Shown: positions 1-8,964, counted from the first letter of the stretch. The stretch is 64,000 nt of DNA from Shouchella oshimensis (GCF_002019765.1 NZ_KV917380.1:2014855-2078854); one strand, 5' to 3'. Notes: generated by a model from the sequence alone, not told the origin. Numbers and translations are program-made.

Positions 1-1
1 T

Positions 2-496
2 GCTATTGAAAAGGTAGCACCTCTTGAGTGTGAAATAAAATGGCCGAACGATTTAATGGTGAATGGGAAAAAGCTTGTTGGTATTCTAACGGAAATGGCA
101 GCAGATCCAGATCAACTTCATTATGTTATTGTTGGAATGGGAATAAACTGTCATCAAGGGGATACGGATTTTCACGATGAAGTGAAAGATGTTGCAACGT
201 CTATTTATGCGGAAAGCAAACAAAAGATAAACCGATCCACATTGATTGCGGAAGTGATGAACGAATTTGAATGGCTTTATGAAAGCTACGTGGATGATGG
301 TTTTCAAGCGATAAAAACATTATGGGAAGCAAGGGCCATTTCATTACAGCAACGAGTGATTGCTCGTACCCCAAAAGGAACGATTTCAGGATTTGCTTAC
401 GGTATTACAGATGAAGGCCAGTTACGATTACGGGAAGAAAATGGACAAGAACATTTGATCTATTCTGCAGACATTGAACTCGACACAACCTCTTAA
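2..496 (+). CDS. birA: Biotin-[acetyl-CoA-carboxylase] ligase, C-terminal part (truncated by window start)
   Basis: Open in frame from base 2, so only the C-terminal ~164 residues are present. The catalytic-domain signature KWPNDLM followed by GKKLVGILTE is the biotin/ATP-binding region of biotin protein ligases, and the C-terminus (GTISGFAYGITDEGQLRL) fits the small SH3-like cap domain. The enzyme attaches biotin to acyl carboxylases; full-length Bacillus BirA also has an N-terminal repressor HTH, which would lie outside the window. Placement just before panBCD matches B. subtilis. Confidence 0.95.
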   Translation, partial: AIEKVAPLECEIKWPNDLMVNGKKLVGILTEMAADPDQLHYVIVGMGINCHQGDTDFHDEVKDVATSIYAESKQKINRSTLIAEVMNEFEWLYESYVDDGFQAIKTLWEARAISLQQRVIARTPKGTISGFAYGITDEGQLRLREENGQEHLIYSADIELDTTS

Positions 497-509
497 CCCT
501 TGTTATACT
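480..509 (+). promoter_or_regulatory. Putative sigma-A promoter for panBCD
   Basis: TCGACA (480-485), an 18-bp spacer and TATACT (504-509), each one mismatch from the sigma-A consensus. The -35 overlaps the end of birA. Predicted transcription start near 516, giving a leader of about 180 nt before panB. Confidence 0.55.
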
Positions 510-616
510 GTTGGAGCAAGGGCTGTATCTGCGAGAACGGCACCCAATAACGGATGGGCAAAAAAGCGTCTGTTGCTTCGATTCTTTTAAGAACGGGGAC
601 AATAACGATGTTTTTT

Positions 617-644
617 AACCCCCCTTGCTTTTGCAAGGGGGGTT
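617..644 (+). promoter_or_regulatory. GC-rich hairpin in the panB leader
   Basis: Perfect 12-bp stem (617-628 with 633-644) with a TTTT loop. A run of six T lies before the stem, not after it, so it is not a standard intrinsic terminator on either strand. The left arm (CCCTTGC, 622-628) is also complementary to GCAAGGG at 516-522, at the predicted 5' end of the transcript, so two exclusive structures are possible. It sits about 50 bp upstream of panB. Confidence 0.6.
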
Positions 645-696
645 ACGCCGTTTCATGCAGTTCAACATTTGAACACATGAAACCGGAGGATGAGAC

Positions 697-1533
697 ATGA
701 AAACAATAACACACTTTTTACAGATGAAGAAAGATCACGAACCTATTGCGATGCTTACGGCATATGACGCTCCTTCTGCTAAGCTTGCTGAACGTGCTGG
801 AGTTGATATGATCTTAGTTGGTGACTCCTTAGGCATGGTAATGCTTGGTTATGATTCTACGGTTCCAGTGACAATGGATGATATGGTACTACACACAAAA
901 GCGGTTAAAAGGGGCGCGAAAGATACCTTTGTCGTGACTGATTTACCGTTCTTTGCGTACCATAGTACGTTTTCAGAAACAGCTGCCAACGTACGTAGAT
1001 TAATGCAAGAAGCAGGTGCAGATGCTGTTAAACTTGAAGGTGGAAAAGAAATCGTTGAGACGGTTCGCTTACTTGTGCAAGCTGGTGTGCCTGTTGTCGG
1101 TCATATTGGCCTAACGCCTCAATCGGTTGGTGTACTAGGCGGCTACAAAGTGCAAGGAAAAGATCAAGAAACGGCAGAGCAGTTAGTGGAAGACGCAAAA
1201 GCGATTGCTGAAGCAGGTGCCTTTGCCATTGTTGCAGAATGTATTCCTCATCAGCTAGGTACAATTTTATCAAAACAAGTAACAGCACCAATCATTGGTA
1301 TCGGGGCTGGAAATCAAACAGATGGACAGGTGCTCGTTTATCACGACGTCATTGGATACGAATCACCTCGTGTACCGAAATTTGTTAAACAGTATGTGTC
1401 TATATCATCGGTTATTGAGGATGGACTTAGTCAGTACGTACGTGAAGTAAAAGGAAGAGATTTTCCGGCACCAGAGCATCAGTACACAATGAAAGATGAT
1501 GCCTGGTTAACACTCTATGGGGGAACGAAGTAA
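697..1533 (+). CDS. panB: 3-methyl-2-oxobutanoate hydroxymethyltransferase
   Basis: 278 residues, full length. PanB transfers a hydroxymethyl group from methylene-tetrahydrofolate to alpha-ketoisovalerate, giving ketopantoate, in cytoplasmic pantothenate/CoA synthesis. The family core is visible: [15 protein letters not shown] with the first metal-binding Asp, VVTDLPFF with the second, KLEGG, and VAECIP with the conserved Glu. The start ATG follows a good Shine-Dalgarno (CCGGAGGATG). First gene of panBCD; its stop overlaps the panC start by one base, implying translational coupling. Confidence 0.97.
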   Translation: MKTITHFLQMKKDHEPIAMLTAYDAPSAKLAERAGVDMILVGDSLGMVMLGYDSTVPVTMDDMVLHTKAVKRGAKDTFVVTDLPFFAYHSTFSETAANVRRLMQEAGADAVKLEGGKEIVETVRLLVQAGVPVVGHIGLTPQSVGVLGGYKVQGKDQETAEQLVEDAKAIAEAGAFAIVAECIPHQLGTILSKQVTAPIIGIGAGNQTDGQVLVYHDVIGYESPRVPKFVKQYVSISSVIEDGLSQYVREVKGRDFPAPEHQYTMKDDAWLTLYGGTK

Positions 1534-2375
1534 TGCTTGTTGTGACCACCATAAAGGAATTAACGCAAGTACTCGCTCCGTATCGTTCTACTAATCAAAC
1601 GATTGGCTTTGTTCCAACGATGGGTGCTTTGCATGCAGGGCACCAATCCCTCTTCTCTGCGGCTAGAGAGCGTCATGATGTTGTGGTTGTGTCCATCTTT
1701 GTTAATCCGCTTCAATTTGGACCAGGGGAAGATTATGAAACGTATCCAAGGCAGCAATCCCTTGACGAACAAGTAGCAAAAGAGAGCGGTTGTGATGTGT
1801 TATTCTGCCCAACTGTTAAGGAAATGTATCCTAGTGGCTATCCACAAGTGGTTCATGTTAAGCAAGGAGCAGACGTGATGTGCGGAAGAAGTCGCCCTGG
1901 TCATTTTGATGGAGTAGCGACGGTTGTTTTAAAATTGTTTTCTCTTATCCAACCGAATGAAGCATTTTTTGGTGAAAAAGATGCCCAGCAGCTTGCCATT
2001 ATTAAGCAACTTGTAAAAGAATTTTTCTTACCAATAATCGTAACAGGTTGCCCTACAGTCCGAGAGGAGGATGGGTTGGCAAAAAGTTCTCGAAACGTTA
2101 ACTTAACAGCAGAAGAGCGTCGTTATGCGCCTGTGCTTTATAAGGCATTACAAAAAGCAAAAGCATCTAGGAAAAGAGATACATCGGTACTCGTATCCGA
2201 TGTTCTCGCTACGCTTACGTCTATTCCGGTTGGCGAGATTGATTATGTGGAAGCCTACGAATACCCATCACTAAAGAAAGTAAATGAAGCCAATGCCCTT
2301 GTGATTGTGGCGTTAGCGTATCAGTTTCAAAAAGCACGACTAATTGATCATATTGTAATTGATTTTAACAACTGA
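1533..2375 (+). CDS. panC: Pantothenate synthetase (pantoate--beta-alanine ligase)
   Basis: 280 residues. PanC joins pantoate and beta-alanine using ATP. It shows the adenylate-forming nucleotidyltransferase signatures: PTMGALHAGH (HIGH-like), FVNPLQFGPGEDYETYPR, FFGEKDAQQLAII and the KMSKS-like loop SSRNVNL. It starts at the ATG sharing its A with the panB stop codon, and panD follows 11 bp later, so the three genes form one operon for the two branches meeting at pantothenate. Confidence 0.97.
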   Translation: MLVVTTIKELTQVLAPYRSTNQTIGFVPTMGALHAGHQSLFSAARERHDVVVVSIFVNPLQFGPGEDYETYPRQQSLDEQVAKESGCDVLFCPTVKEMYPSGYPQVVHVKQGADVMCGRSRPGHFDGVATVVLKLFSLIQPNEAFFGEKDAQQLAIIKQLVKEFFLPIIVTGCPTVREEDGLAKSSRNVNLTAEERRYAPVLYKALQKAKASRKRDTSVLVSDVLATLTSIPVGEIDYVEAYEYPSLKKVNEANALVIVALAYQFQKARLIDHIVIDFNN

Positions 2376-2386
2376 GGTGAAACACC

Positions 2387-2770
2387 ATGTTCAGAACAAT
2401 GATGAAAGCGAAATTACATCGCGCTCGAGTAACCGAATCTAATTTAAATTATGTTGGTAGTATTACCATTGATGAAGATTTACTTGATGCAGTTGACTTG
2501 TTAGAAAACGAAAAGGTTCAAATTGTTAACAACAATAATGGTGAACGGTTTGAAACATATACAATTAAAGGAGAGCGAGGAAGCGGCGCCATTTGTTTGA
2601 ATGGCGCTGCAGCTAGAAAAGTACAGCCTGGTGATGTCATCATTATTTTAAGCTATGTTCTTCTTAGCAACGAAGAAGCCCATGAACATTCGCCAAAAGT
2701 GGCCATTCTAGACGAACGTAATCAGATTGTAGAAATGTTAGGAACAGAACCAGCTTCTACCGTTTACTAA
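2387..2770 (+). CDS. panD: Aspartate 1-decarboxylase precursor
   Basis: 127 residues, the usual length. PanD makes beta-alanine from aspartate, supplying PanC. The proenzyme cleaves itself at Gly24-Ser25 to form the pyruvoyl cofactor; here [14 protein letters not shown] places the site at the expected position. Downstream family motifs [25 protein letters not shown]-like and Y-rich helix are present. ATG at 2387 follows TGAGGTGA; last gene of the pan operon. Confidence 0.96.
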   Translation: MFRTMMKAKLHRARVTESNLNYVGSITIDEDLLDAVDLLENEKVQIVNNNNGERFETYTIKGERGSGAICLNGAAARKVQPGDVIIILSYVLLSNEEAHEHSPKVAILDERNQIVEMLGTEPASTVY

Positions 2771-2834
2771 TTCGAATATTCCCTCCTCGAAACATGCAAA
2801 CTGTTAGTAACGCATGAAAATGGGAGGGGATTTT

Positions 2835-3755
2835 TTGAAGGAATGGATAGATGAGTGGTACAGCCTTTACCAAGCTGTTTGGGAACTACCACTTGATAAT
2901 CAGGTAGAGGTATTAGAGAATAAAACACAGGAATTACTCATGACGTGGGGATCGTTAGATGAGGCGCTTCAACAGTTGAAAAAGAAGTTGAAAGCTGAAA
3001 ATGGTCCCTATGCATACCAGTCACAAGGGACGTATTTATTTGATCAAGGTGAATTTGATCAAGCTTGTTTACAATTAAAACAAGAACAGGGTGAAGAAAA
3101 ACAAGAGGCCGTTCGCTGTTTATATCTTGGATATGCTTTACTTTATACAAATGATTTCATTGGAAGTGAAGAATACTTCCGCTATGTACAGTTCATCAGT
3201 AATCAACCGTTGATTCTTCATCTTGTTTACCAAGGTTTAGGTTTAGTTGCTATGCTTCAAAATAAATTGGAATTAGCGATTCAGTATTTAGAAAAAGCAC
3301 AACCCTTAGCAGAAAACCACGAAGTCATGTATAATTTAGGTGTCTGTTATTTTACACTAGAAAATTACACGTATGCGGTTACGTGTTTTAGGCGATATGC
3401 GTACGTTAAAGACGACAGTGATGGTCTTTATGCATTAGGGTTAGCGCTTTTGCAAACGGGTGAAATCGAAGAAGCTAGAGCCGCATTTTTAGAGGTGATT
3501 GAATCCGTTGAGCAAGAGGGTGATTTACTAGCTGTTGCCCAGTTAGTAGAGTGGATTGGGGAACATGAACTCGCCTGTTATGCCTACGAGCATTTAATGT
3601 TGCTAACAGGTAAAACCCCACGCTGGCTACATGGATTTGCATGGAATAAAGCATTAGCGGGAGACAAAAGAGCGATTCACTTATTAGAGGAGCTTGGTCA
3701 AACGGATCCAGAAGCAAAAAAATCATTTGAATGGATACAAGCAACAGTAAAGTAA
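2835..3755 (+). CDS. Tetratricopeptide-repeat protein
   Basis: About 306 residues of helix-turn-helix repeats. TPR-like units are visible (YAYQSQGTYLFDQGEFDQA, VMYNLGVCYFTLENYTYAV, GLYALGLALLQTGEIEEAR), so a protein-protein interaction role is likely, with no enzymatic motif and no signal peptide. The longest frame opens with ATG at 2814, but GGGAGGGG at 2822-2829 fits the TTG at 2835, which I prefer. It lies between panD and dinG, a position with no gene in the B. subtilis arrangement as I recall it. Function unknown. Confidence 0.8.
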   Translation: MKEWIDEWYSLYQAVWELPLDNQVEVLENKTQELLMTWGSLDEALQQLKKKLKAENGPYAYQSQGTYLFDQGEFDQACLQLKQEQGEEKQEAVRCLYLGYALLYTNDFIGSEEYFRYVQFISNQPLILHLVYQGLGLVAMLQNKLELAIQYLEKAQPLAENHEVMYNLGVCYFTLENYTYAVTCFRRYAYVKDDSDGLYALGLALLQTGEIEEARAAFLEVIESVEQEGDLLAVAQLVEWIGEHELACYAYEHLMLLTGKTPRWLHGFAWNKALAGDKRAIHLLEELGQTDPEAKKSFEWIQATVK

Positions 3756-3770
3756 GAACGGGGTGTCAGT

Positions 3771-6557
3771 GTGTCACAATCTTATGTTGTGCTTGATTTG
3801 GAGACAACAGGAAACGCTCCAGAGCAAGGCGCGCGAATTATTCAAATTGGAGCGGTTAAGGTGGAAGGTCACAAAATAACGGATCGATTTTCAACATTTG
3901 TCGATCCTCAATGTGAGATTCCGCCTTTTATCACAGAATTAACCGGTATAACAGAAAAGGATGTTAGTGGCGCACCACTATTTGAAGAGGTTGCTGAAGA
4001 GGTATTGACCTTTTTGGATGGTAGTCATTTTGTGGCTCATAATGTCCCATTTGATAAAGGTTTCTTAAAGAAACAGTTAGCGCTTGCTGGCTACCAGTTT
4101 CCGAACTGCTATTCTTTTGATACGGTAGAGTTAAGTCGAGGCTTGCTACCTACATTAGATAGCTACAAGCTTTCAGATCTAACTGTTTACTTTGATATGG
4201 ATCATTCTCGACCACATCAAGCAGACAGTGATGCTGAAATGACAGCTGAGCTGTTTATTTATTTACATAATAAAATCCTTCAACTGCCGTTGCCCACTCT
4301 TCAAGCGCTAAAGAAAATAACGGCATCGTTAAAGAGTGACTGGGATTTCTTGATTGAAGAAGGGATTCAACAAGCTCTTAAAAAATCACAGTTTGAGGAT
4401 GCATCAATAGATGTGTTTCGACAGCTCGCGTTAAAGCGCATTGAAGACGAGGAAGAAGAATTCATTGAAGAAGAGCTGCCTGAAACCTATTCAGTCTTTG
4501 AGCAAGCGTATTTTTCTGAAAAAGGAAAACTAGCGTCTCAATTCGAGCAATATGAAATACGTGAAGGGCAAAAAGAAATGGCTTCAGCTGTGTATGAAGC
4601 CTTTTCCGATCACGCCCATACACTTATAGAAGCAGGAACAGGTACTGGGAAAACCCTCGGCTATCTAATTCCCAGTGTGTATTATGCGAAGCAAACAAAT
4701 CAAAAGGTTGTGCTTTCAACGTATTCTATACCATTACAAGAGCAATTACTCCGTAAAGATTTAGCGCTAATGAAGCAAGCGTCAGGTATACAGGTCCGTG
4801 TGGCAGTATTAAAAGGAAGACAACATTATTTAGATTTAAGAAAATTTGAAGAGGCAGCATTGTATAGTGAAGAAGGTTCATACGATGTACAGCTAACAAA
4901 AGCGCAAATTTTAATTTGGTTGTTGGAAACGCAAACGGGAGACGTAGAAGAATTAAACTTATCTAGCGGAGGACAATTATTCTGGCAAACGATACAGAGT
5001 GATGCTTCATCGGATTTAGGTCGATTTAATCCTTGGTTTACACGCTGTTTTTATCATCGATCGCGTAAACAAGCGAAAGAAGCAGATATTATTATTGTCA
5101 ATCATGCTTTATTAATGACGGATGTACATCAACGTAGAGCCATTATTCCGACGTATAGCCATGCTGTTATAGATGAAGCACATCATTTAGAGGAAACAGC
5201 CATTGATTATTTTGGCTTGGCAGTGAATTATTTATCCATTGGCTTTTCTTTGTCTCGCTTAGTCCAATCTGTTACTCAGAATAAGTCGTTTATGAATGAG
5301 TCAGAAGGGTTTATTAGTGTGTTAAATGAGATAAAGGAAGATGTGGAAGAATTGTTTAGAATGCTTCATGCGTTTGTAAGTGAACGACAAACAGAAGCGA
5401 CAGACGTTGGGCGCATGAGCTATGTGTATCGTAGTTTTCAAGAAGAGGGCGTTTTATGGCAAGGTATTTTGGAATGTGCCATGCGGGTGCAAATGAATAG
5501 CTCTTCTGTTATTGAACAGCTTTATTCGGCAATCGATAAAGAAAAAGACAATGAGCCTGCTTATGAAGAACGTTCCTTTATCGCAAACGTGAAATCAATG
5601 GTCGCCTTATTTGAAGAGGAAGTGACACAGCTCTACGAATTACTTCTAGAGTATGACAAAGAATTTGTTTATTGGATAGAAGCTGAGCCAAAAGGCGCCA
5701 AAAATGCAATCTATTTATATGCAAAGCCTATACGAGTGAACGAGAGGTTAGCGGATGACTTTTTTGCAACGAAACAGAGTGTGGTGTTGACGTCTGCAAC
5801 ATTAACCGTTAATCAATCATTCGACTATGCGCAAAAACGACTTGGATTAGAGGATTTTGGCGTTCGGACAAAAAAAATCCCCTCTCCATTTTCTTATGAA
5901 AAACAGTTGAAAGTATTTATCCCAACCGACATACCAGACGTACGCGGTCATAATGATCAGTTGTTTATTCAAGATGTGGCGATTAAATTATGGCGCTTAA
6001 CTGATTCAACGAATAAAAAAGCACTTGTACTTTTTACGTCATATGACATGCTAAAGCAAGTTTATCAGTACGTAAAAGACCTTGATGATGAGAGGCAAAT
6101 TACGCTTATTGGCCAAGGGGTTACGAGTGGATCACGCTCTCGCCTTTTAAAACTGTTTAGACAAGCAAATGGAGCGAGTATTTTACTTGGAACCAATAGC
6201 TTTTGGGAAGGGATTGATTTGGCTGGTGATGCACTGGAGCATTTAATCATTGTACGGCTACCGTTTGCGCCTCCTAATCAACCTCTTACAAGAGCGCAAA
6301 TTAACGCAGCGAAGGCAAATGGGGAAAATCCGTTTACAGACCTTTCTTTACCACAAGCGGTTATTCGATTTCGACAAGGGTTTGGACGTTTAATTCGAAC
6401 AGCGAAGGATCAAGGCAATTTCTTTATATTTGATCGACGTGTTGTCACAACGAGATATGGAAAAACGTTTTTAGCTTCACTACCAACTACACCAGTGTAC
6501 GAAGGGAAGTTCGAACACTTATTGGAAGCTCATATTCATAATCAGGAGGAAGAGTAG
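3771..6557 (+). CDS. dinG: DinG-family exonuclease/helicase-like protein
   Basis: 928 residues. The N-terminal ~170 residues form a DEDDh 3'-5' exonuclease domain like DNA polymerase III epsilon: DLETTG (Exo I), HNVPFDKGFL (Exo II) and HQADSDAEM (Exo III). The rest is an XPD/DinG superfamily 2 ATPase: GTGTGKT Walker A, VIDEAHHLEE (DEAH), SATL motif III and QGFGRLIR motif VI. No iron-sulfur cysteine cluster is obvious, as in other Firmicute DinG proteins, some of which have been reported to act mainly as exonucleases. GTG start at 3771; its stop overlaps the next start. Confidence 0.93.
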   Translation: MSQSYVVLDLETTGNAPEQGARIIQIGAVKVEGHKITDRFSTFVDPQCEIPPFITELTGITEKDVSGAPLFEEVAEEVLTFLDGSHFVAHNVPFDKGFLKKQLALAGYQFPNCYSFDTVELSRGLLPTLDSYKLSDLTVYFDMDHSRPHQADSDAEMTAELFIYLHNKILQLPLPTLQALKKITASLKSDWDFLIEEGIQQALKKSQFEDASIDVFRQLALKRIEDEEEEFIEEELPETYSVFEQAYFSEKGKLASQFEQYEIREGQKEMASAVYEAFSDHAHTLIEAGTGTGKTLGYLIPSVYYAKQTNQKVVLSTYSIPLQEQLLRKDLALMKQASGIQVRVAVLKGRQHYLDLRKFEEAALYSEEGSYDVQLTKAQILIWLLETQTGDVEELNLSSGGQLFWQTIQSDASSDLGRFNPWFTRCFYHRSRKQAKEADIIIVNHALLMTDVHQRRAIIPTYSHAVIDEAHHLEETAIDYFGLAVNYLSIGFSLSRLVQSVTQNKSFMNESEGFISVLNEIKEDVEELFRMLHAFVSERQTEATDVGRMSYVYRSFQEEGVLWQGILECAMRVQMNSSSVIEQLYSAIDKEKDNEPAYEERSFIANVKSMVALFEEEVTQLYELLLEYDKEFVYWIEAEPKGAKNAIYLYAKPIRVNERLADDFFATKQSVVLTSATLTVNQSFDYAQKRLGLEDFGVRTKKIPSPFSYEKQLKVFIPTDIPDVRGHNDQLFIQDVAIKLWRLTDSTNKKALVLFTSYDMLKQVYQYVKDLDDERQITLIGQGVTSGSRSRLLKLFRQANGASILLGTNSFWEGIDLAGDALEHLIIVRLPFAPPNQPLTRAQINAAKANGENPFTDLSLPQAVIRFRQGFGRLIRTAKDQGNFFIFDRRVVTTRYGKTFLASLPTTPVYEGKFEHLLEAHIHNQEEE

Positions 6558-7870
6558 TGGATACACTGATTTATAACGCAACCATTATCACAATGGATGA
6601 CGAAGAAACGGTTATTGACCGTGGCTATATACGGTTTAATAAAGAACGTATTGTAACCATTGCAGAGGGAGAACCAACGCAAAAAGAAAAAGAAGAGACG
6701 ACGCAAATGAATGCCGATGGAAAATGGCTAATGCCTGGACTTGTTAATACACATGGTCATCCAGGTATGACGCTTTTAAGAGGAATTAGTGATGATCAGC
6801 CATTGCAAGAGTGGCTTGAACAATCCATTTGGCCAGCAGAGCGGAAATTTGATGAGAAGACTTTACATGTTGCGCGAGATGTCAGTATGATTGAAATGAT
6901 TGCTTCCGGAACAACGGCATTCGTCGATATGTATCATCTCGGGTTACCGTCTTTTGCTAACAGAATAGAGGAAGTCGGTATACGCGCAACGTTAATGCGT
7001 TCAGTCATTGGACTTTGCTCTAAGGAAGAACAAGATGAAAAGCTAGCAGAGTCTCTTTCGTTTGCGACAGCCTTCCACGGTCAAGGAAACGGACGCATTA
7101 CAACAATGTTAGCTCCTCACGCGCCTTATACGTGCCCGCCAGATTATATTGAGCGTATTGTCGAAGCGGCTCGTGATGCCAATTTACCTGTTCATATGCA
7201 TTTGGCCGAAACGAGAAAAGAAATTCATGATTTTATGGATCAACACGGCATGCATCCACTGGAGTTATTAGAAGAACGTGACTTGCTGGCAGGCACAAAA
7301 TGGCTGTTTGCCCATTGCGTTCATATGTATGAGCAACATTTTGAACTCATTCAACAAAGAGGAGCTATGGTTTCGCACAACCCAATGAGTAATATGAAAT
7401 TAGGATCAGGGATAGCTCCAGTTGCATCTATGCTAAAGCACGATATCCCAGTATCAATCGGAACAGATTCAGTTGCAGCAAATAATCATTTAGATTTGTT
7501 TGAAGAAATGCGCTTTGCAGTTTTATTGCAGCGTGGTGTAAATGAGCAAGCGGATATTGTCAAAACTTACGATGGTTTAAAGATGGCTACAATAAATGGG
7601 TCCAAAGCAACGTATGTCAATCAAGTAGGTGTGCTACAACCTGGTAATGAAGCAGACTTTATTATGCTTTCTCCAAATCAAGCTCATTTTTTGCCTGAAC
7701 AACGTGTCTTATCCCATCTCGTATTCTCTGCTAAAGGAACAGATGTGACAGATGTGTTTGTTCAAGGAAAACCATTGTATCGAAACAAAGAATTCGTTAC
7801 GATGGATAAAGAAAAAATTATGGCAGAAGCTCGTTCTATGTCAGCGGTAAATAAAAAGCTTATCGACTAA
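6557..7870 (+). CDS. mtaD: Amidohydrolase, 5'-methylthioadenosine/S-adenosylhomocysteine deaminase-like
   Basis: 437 residues, ATZ/TRZ subgroup of the amidohydrolase superfamily. Metal ligands are visible: NTHGHPGM (HxH near residue 65), HMHLAET, the following AHCVHM histidine and GTDSVAANNHLD with the catalytic Asp. The sequence ISDDQPLQEWLEQSIWPAE is typical of the MTA/SAH deaminase-SsnA group; substrate is inferred from family and not certain. GTG start overlaps the dinG stop by one base. The stop codon lies in the loop of a perfect hairpin. Not found between dinG and ypmA in B. subtilis. Confidence 0.85.
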   Translation: MDTLIYNATIITMDDEETVIDRGYIRFNKERIVTIAEGEPTQKEKEETTQMNADGKWLMPGLVNTHGHPGMTLLRGISDDQPLQEWLEQSIWPAERKFDEKTLHVARDVSMIEMIASGTTAFVDMYHLGLPSFANRIEEVGIRATLMRSVIGLCSKEEQDEKLAESLSFATAFHGQGNGRITTMLAPHAPYTCPPDYIERIVEAARDANLPVHMHLAETRKEIHDFMDQHGMHPLELLEERDLLAGTKWLFAHCVHMYEQHFELIQQRGAMVSHNPMSNMKLGSGIAPVASMLKHDIPVSIGTDSVAANNHLDLFEEMRFAVLLQRGVNEQADIVKTYDGLKMATINGSKATYVNQVGVLQPGNEADFIMLSPNQAHFLPEQRVLSHLVFSAKGTDVTDVFVQGKPLYRNKEFVTMDKEKIMAEARSMSAVNKKLID

Positions 7871-7900
7871 GTCGATAAGCGGAACGCTGTTATAGCAGCG
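7858..7900 (+). repeat. Two hairpins at the mtaD 3' end
   Basis: GCTTATCGAC (7858-7867) and GTCGATAAGC (7871-7880) form a perfect 10-bp stem whose 3-nt loop is exactly the TAA stop codon of mtaD. A second stem follows (CGCTG 7885-7889 with CAGCG 7896-7900). Neither is followed by a T tract, so these look like mRNA 3'-end stabilisers or weak terminators. Confidence 0.6.
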
Positions 7901-7925
7901 TCAATGAGGTGTAGGTAGAAGGTTT

Positions 7926-8105
7926 TTAATCGATATCAGCCTGCATATCCTCTGCACTTACAGATAGTGGATAGAACACAGCAGGAAACGCTGTTTGCTT
8001 TAATGGAAAACAGCATATGTCCTCCAACGTTTGGTTTCCTCTGTGAAGCAAGGACCATTCGTCCTTTTGATGCTGAAACCAATCGGCCAAGCCGTGTTGT
8101 TCCAT
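7926..8105 (-). CDS. Small hypothetical protein, 59 aa
   Basis: A minus-strand ORF just under 60 codons that fills most of a 362-bp gap between mtaD and ypmA. ATG at 8105 is preceded at 7 nt by a purine-rich AAGGGGGG/GGAG segment. The product begins MEQHGLADWFQHQKDEW and ends SAEDMQADID; it is soluble, rich in Gln/His/Trp, with a CC pair mid-protein. I recognise no family. Longer ORFs overlap it in other frames (7967-8251 plus, 7936-8157 minus) but lack ribosome sites and look less protein-like. It could still be non-coding. Confidence 0.45.
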   Translation of the reverse strand: MEQHGLADWFQHQKDEWSLLHRGNQTLEDICCFPLKQTAFPAVFYPLSVSAEDMQADID

Positions 8106-8232
8106 ATAAACGCCCCCCTTCTCCTGGCGTATTTGTATTTTGCCACGAACAAAGCAAGCTATGTTTAGTAAAGATTGTGGAGAAGTCTATAATTTGGTTG
8201 GTATACTTTAATGGAGAGGCGAGTGAAGAAAA

Positions 8233-8412
8233 ATGGAAAATACCGATATGAAAATGAAAGTATTATCGACAGTGACAATTGATCGTACAGATGATTTTTA
8301 TAAAGTCGTTGATCAATTAAATCGAACATTAAAAGAAAAAGGATTAACATTTGGTTTTGCTCTTGATGCAAAAGACTCCGAAAAAATTGTTTTTACCATT
8401 TATGAAGTGTAG
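8233..8412 (+). CDS. ypmA: YpmA family protein (DUF4264)
   Basis: 59 residues, too short for many ORF cut-offs. MKVLSTVTIDRTDDFYKVVDQLNRTLKEK-like start and GLTFGFALDAKDSEKIVFTIYEV-like end match the small YpmA proteins that sit between dinG and ypmB in B. subtilis. Function unknown; likely a small alpha/beta cytoplasmic protein. The closest Shine-Dalgarno (GGAGAGG, near 8213-8219) is rather far, so an internal ATG (8248) cannot be excluded. Followed by ypmB after 8 bp, so co-transcribed. Confidence 0.8.
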   Translation: MENTDMKMKVLSTVTIDRTDDFYKVVDQLNRTLKEKGLTFGFALDAKDSEKIVFTIYEV

Positions 8413-8420
8413 AGGATAAG

Positions 8421-8915
8421 ATGAAGAAAAAAGGAATTATGATTTCGTTAATCGTTAGTTTGTTTCTAATAAGTGGCTTAAGTATTTGGTTGTACAGCAC
8501 AATACGCTCACCGTTAGCAGCAGAAGGGGAAGACGCACGCTCAGTTGCGCTAAACCATGATCTATTAACGACCGTAAGCGATGTCTCCCATTACTATGGT
8601 GGTGACAGTTATTGGGTCTTGGAAGGCACAAATGATGACGGTGAAGATCAATTGTTATTTTTACATGAGGATTATGAAGAGTCAGATGAATATTATTTGC
8701 TGTCACCTCATGAGGGTGTAGAAAAAAGTGAAATGGTTGATACTGTATCACAAGAGTTAAACGTAACGTCATTTGAATCAATCCGACTTGGTGTTGAGAA
8801 TGGACAACCAGTGTATGAATTTACATACGTGACAAATGGTTCTAGAGTTTTTTATTATACACTGTTTGAAACAGGTGCATATTTAAAGAGCTACAGTATT
8901 CACACAGCAGCTTAA
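8421..8915 (+). CDS. ypmB: Cell-wall elongation regulator TseB-like protein (YpmB, DUF5590)
   Basis: 164 residues: a single N-terminal transmembrane anchor (about residues 5-25, GIMISLIVSLFLISGLSIWL), then an acidic extracytoplasmic region with a PepSY-like fold, ending QPVYEFTYVTNGSRVFYYTLFETG. This matches B. subtilis YpmB, renamed TseB, which has been linked to the elongation penicillin-binding protein PBP2A. It sits outside the membrane facing the wall. Directly follows ypmA. In B. subtilis aspB comes next; here asnS follows directly and aspB is absent. Confidence 0.85.
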   Translation: MKKKGIMISLIVSLFLISGLSIWLYSTIRSPLAAEGEDARSVALNHDLLTTVSDVSHYYGGDSYWVLEGTNDDGEDQLLFLHEDYEESDEYYLLSPHEGVEKSEMVDTVSQELNVTSFESIRLGVENGQPVYEFTYVTNGSRVFYYTLFETGAYLKSYSIHTAA

Positions 8916-8935
8916 CAGCGAAGAGTGGGCTTCTA

Positions 8936-8964
8936 TCGACTTTCATCCCGCGGTCAGTTATAAT
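8936..8964 (+). promoter_or_regulatory. Sigma-A promoter for asnS
   Basis: TCGACT (8936-8941), exact 17-bp spacer, perfect TATAAT (8959-8964). Predicted start near 8971 leaves only ~45 nt before the asnS start, too short for a T-box leader. Confidence 0.75.

Noticed and set aside
7936-8157. Minus-strand 73-codon ORF rich in Gly/Arg/Cys
   Set aside because: No Shine-Dalgarno and it shares the DNA of the better-supported 59-codon ORF in another frame.
7967-8251. Plus-strand 94-codon ORF between mtaD and ypmA
   Set aside because: No ribosome site, overlaps the ypmA start, unlikely residue composition; the 59-codon minus-strand ORF is the better candidate.
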